Shown: piece by piece, positions 6,158-7,039 of the stretch
How the letters are laid out: each line of letters opens with the position of its first letter
Position numbering within the stretch: the first letter of the stretch is position 1
DNA from: Dehalococcoidia bacterium
GTDB lineage: Bacteria; Chloroflexota; Dehalococcoidia; UBA3495
Direction of reading: 5' to 3'
Assembly: GCA_002708395.1 (NCBI GenBank)
Contig: PANP01000017.1
Location: 21,746 to 28,784 of the forward strand
Length of the DNA stretch: 7,039 nt
The notes under the pieces: model-generated
Databases searched by the model: none
Seen by the model: only the letters and a program-made list of their open reading frames with translations
What the model was told of the DNA's origin: nothing
Translations under genes and position numbers: made by a program

Positions 6158-6186
6158 AAGCTGATAGCTAACCACTGACAGCTATC
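6158..6186. repeat. Repeat-derived hairpin just before the last gene
   Basis: GATAGCT (6163-6169) pairs exactly with AGCTATC (6180-6186) around a 10-nt loop. The stem ends 4 nt before the Shine-Dalgarno at 6191. The element is related to GCTGAAAGCTGAGTGCTGA at 3191-3209, which sits in the same place upstream of the GMC gene. Confidence 0.65.
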
Positions 6187-6190
6187 TTCC

Positions 6191-6196
6191 GGAGGA
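6191..6196 (+). promoter_or_regulatory. Ribosome-binding site supporting a TTG start
   Basis: GGAGGA lies 8 nt before TTG at 6205. The frame is closed upstream by TAA at 6169-6171, and the first in-frame ATG (6433) would delete the conserved DGLPLVPPT motif, so TTG 6205 is the best start. Confidence 0.75.
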
Positions 6197-6204
6197 AAAT
6201 CCAA

Positions 6205-7039
6205 TTGCAAGACCTTGGTGACACAACCACCGTTGTTTGGAACGACGCTTTAGAAGCCATTGAACGCTGCTATGCATTGGGCTGGGGCGACGGGTTGCCA
6301 TTGGTGCCGCCGACGGCGGGCCGGGTGGCCGAGTTTCTGGAGTCGGCGGGTAAGTCTTCCGGGGAAGTCGTCGGGGAGATTCCCGAGCGGCGCCGAGAGA
6401 TCACGGCGGGCAAAGTCGCCGCCAACGCCGTGATGGCTGGGTGCTTGCCGGAGTACATGCCGGTAGTGCTGGCTGCCACCGAAGCGATGCTGGCCCCGCC
6501 CTTCAATCTGGTAGGACCTTCTTCCAGCATGGGTGGATCCGCCGTGTTGGTCATCGTGAACGGACCGATCGCACAGAAGATTGGCGTCAATTCCCGCAAC
6601 AACCTTTTCGGACCGGGCAACCGGGCCAACGCAACTATCGGGCGAGCCGTTCGTCTGATATTGATGAACGCCTGCGCCGCGATTCCCGGCCTGTTCGACC
6701 GGAGCGTTATTGGCCACCCTGGAAAGTACACCTATTGCATCGCCGAGGCTGAAACCGAGACCCACTGGAACCCGTTGCATGTTGAACGGGGATTCAAACC
6801 GGAGCAGAGCGCCGTCACTGTGTTCGCCTCGGAAAGCCCCCGCCAGGTACGTTCTGTCGGTCGTCCTGAGGCCATCCTCCACTCCGTTGCCGACGCCGCG
6901 TCGTCCTTGGGCACCAACATGTCCACGTCAGGGTCGGTGGGTAACCCGGAAGCAGGGGTACGGCAGGGTGAGATTGTGGTGACAGTTGCGGGCAACTCGG
7001 CCCTTTGGAAGGACTGGACCAAGAAGCAGGTCAGGGACT
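6205..7039 (+). CDS. Conserved protein of unknown function, 'DGLPxVPPT' family (3' end beyond window)
   Basis: The first 278 residues of a protein that continues past the window edge. Residues 26-37 read GWGDGLPLVPPT, the N-terminal hallmark of a family I recall as widespread in Actinobacteria and Chloroflexota and usually annotated as hypothetical. A second hallmark, VMAGCLPEYMPVVLAA, contains C80. Further conserved-looking blocks are GPSSSMGGSAV (from residue 104), NSRNNLFGPGNRANATIGRA (from residue 129) and HPGKYTYCIAEAE. No signal peptide or membrane segment is seen. My recollection is that this family occurs with, or fused to, UGSC-type (seleno)proteins, but no UGSC motif is inside the window, so that link is unproven. 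I cannot assign a reaction. C80 in the conserved AGC-PEY motif is a candidate functional residue. The gene is co-oriented with the propeller gene, 221 nt downstream of it. Confidence 0.8.
   Translation, partial: MQDLGDTTTVVWNDALEAIERCYALGWGDGLPLVPPTAGRVAEFLESAGKSSGEVVGEIPERRREITAGKVAANAVMAGCLPEYMPVVLAATEAMLAPPFNLVGPSSSMGGSAVLVIVNGPIAQKIGVNSRNNLFGPGNRANATIGRAVRLILMNACAAIPGLFDRSVIGHPGKYTYCIAEAETETHWNPLHVERGFKPEQSAVTVFASESPRQVRSVGRPEAILHSVADAASSLGTNMSTSGSVGNPEAGVRQGEIVVTVAGNSALWKDWTKKQVRD

Noticed and set aside
3131..6186. CRISPR array suggested by recurring short repeats
   Set aside because: The repeats are few, imperfect, in both orientations, and separated by genes rather than by regular spacers.
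6250..6882. Antisense open frame (210 codons) opposite the last gene
   Set aside because: The + strand frame carries the family motifs DGLPLVPPT and AGCLPEY and has a good SD; the antisense product is unrecognisable.

Overview
The window looks like chromosomal sequence from an uncultivated Chloroflexota-type bacterium, probably of the Dehalococcoidia/SAR202 kind. This is inferred from the gene mix (a reductive-dehalogenase homologue, a thiolase, a GMC oxidoreductase, a PAL-like propeller protein and a 'DGLPxVPPT' protein) and from the small palindromic repeats in nearly every intergenic gap. No rRNA or housekeeping marker is present to confirm the lineage. All five recognisable genes lie on the + strand. 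Each has its own Shine-Dalgarno sequence and is separated from the next by 117 to 376 nt, so this is a co-oriented cluster rather than a tightly packed operon.

Region by region: positions 1-254 hold no recognisable gene, only a possible short or decayed reading frame and a weak promoter candidate. At 270-1544 is a cobamide/Fe-S reductive dehalogenase homologue with no Tat signal and no membrane-anchor partner gene. Positions 1545-1907 are non-coding and carry a long 23-bp-stem hairpin repeat. A complete thiolase follows at 1921-3120, a complete FAD-dependent GMC oxidoreductase at 3238-4833 (TTG start), and a complete six-bladed propeller protein at 5039-5983 that keeps the active-site residues of peptidyl-alpha-hydroxyglycine amidating lyase. 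A further gene starts at 6205 (TTG start) and runs off the window end; it is a conserved protein of unknown function with the DGLPLVPPT and AGCLPEY motifs.

No single pathway is proven. The thiolase (C-C cleavage of beta-ketoacyl-CoA), the GMC enzyme (alcohol oxidation) and the lyase-like propeller (C-N cleavage of hemiaminals in its characterised relatives) fit an oxidative catabolic region, as expected for a degrader of complex organic matter. The reductive dehalogenase homologue would be a cytoplasmic enzyme in the same setting. Its coding sequence is visibly less GC-rich in sampled stretches than the downstream genes, and it is set apart by the longest gap, so it may have a separate history.

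The most distinctive non-coding feature is the repeat structure. Copies of two palindromic families flank the propeller gene in opposite orientation, with an exact 29-nt inverted match, and a related 'gctgaaagct/gctgatagct' element abuts the ribosome-binding site of both TTG-started genes.
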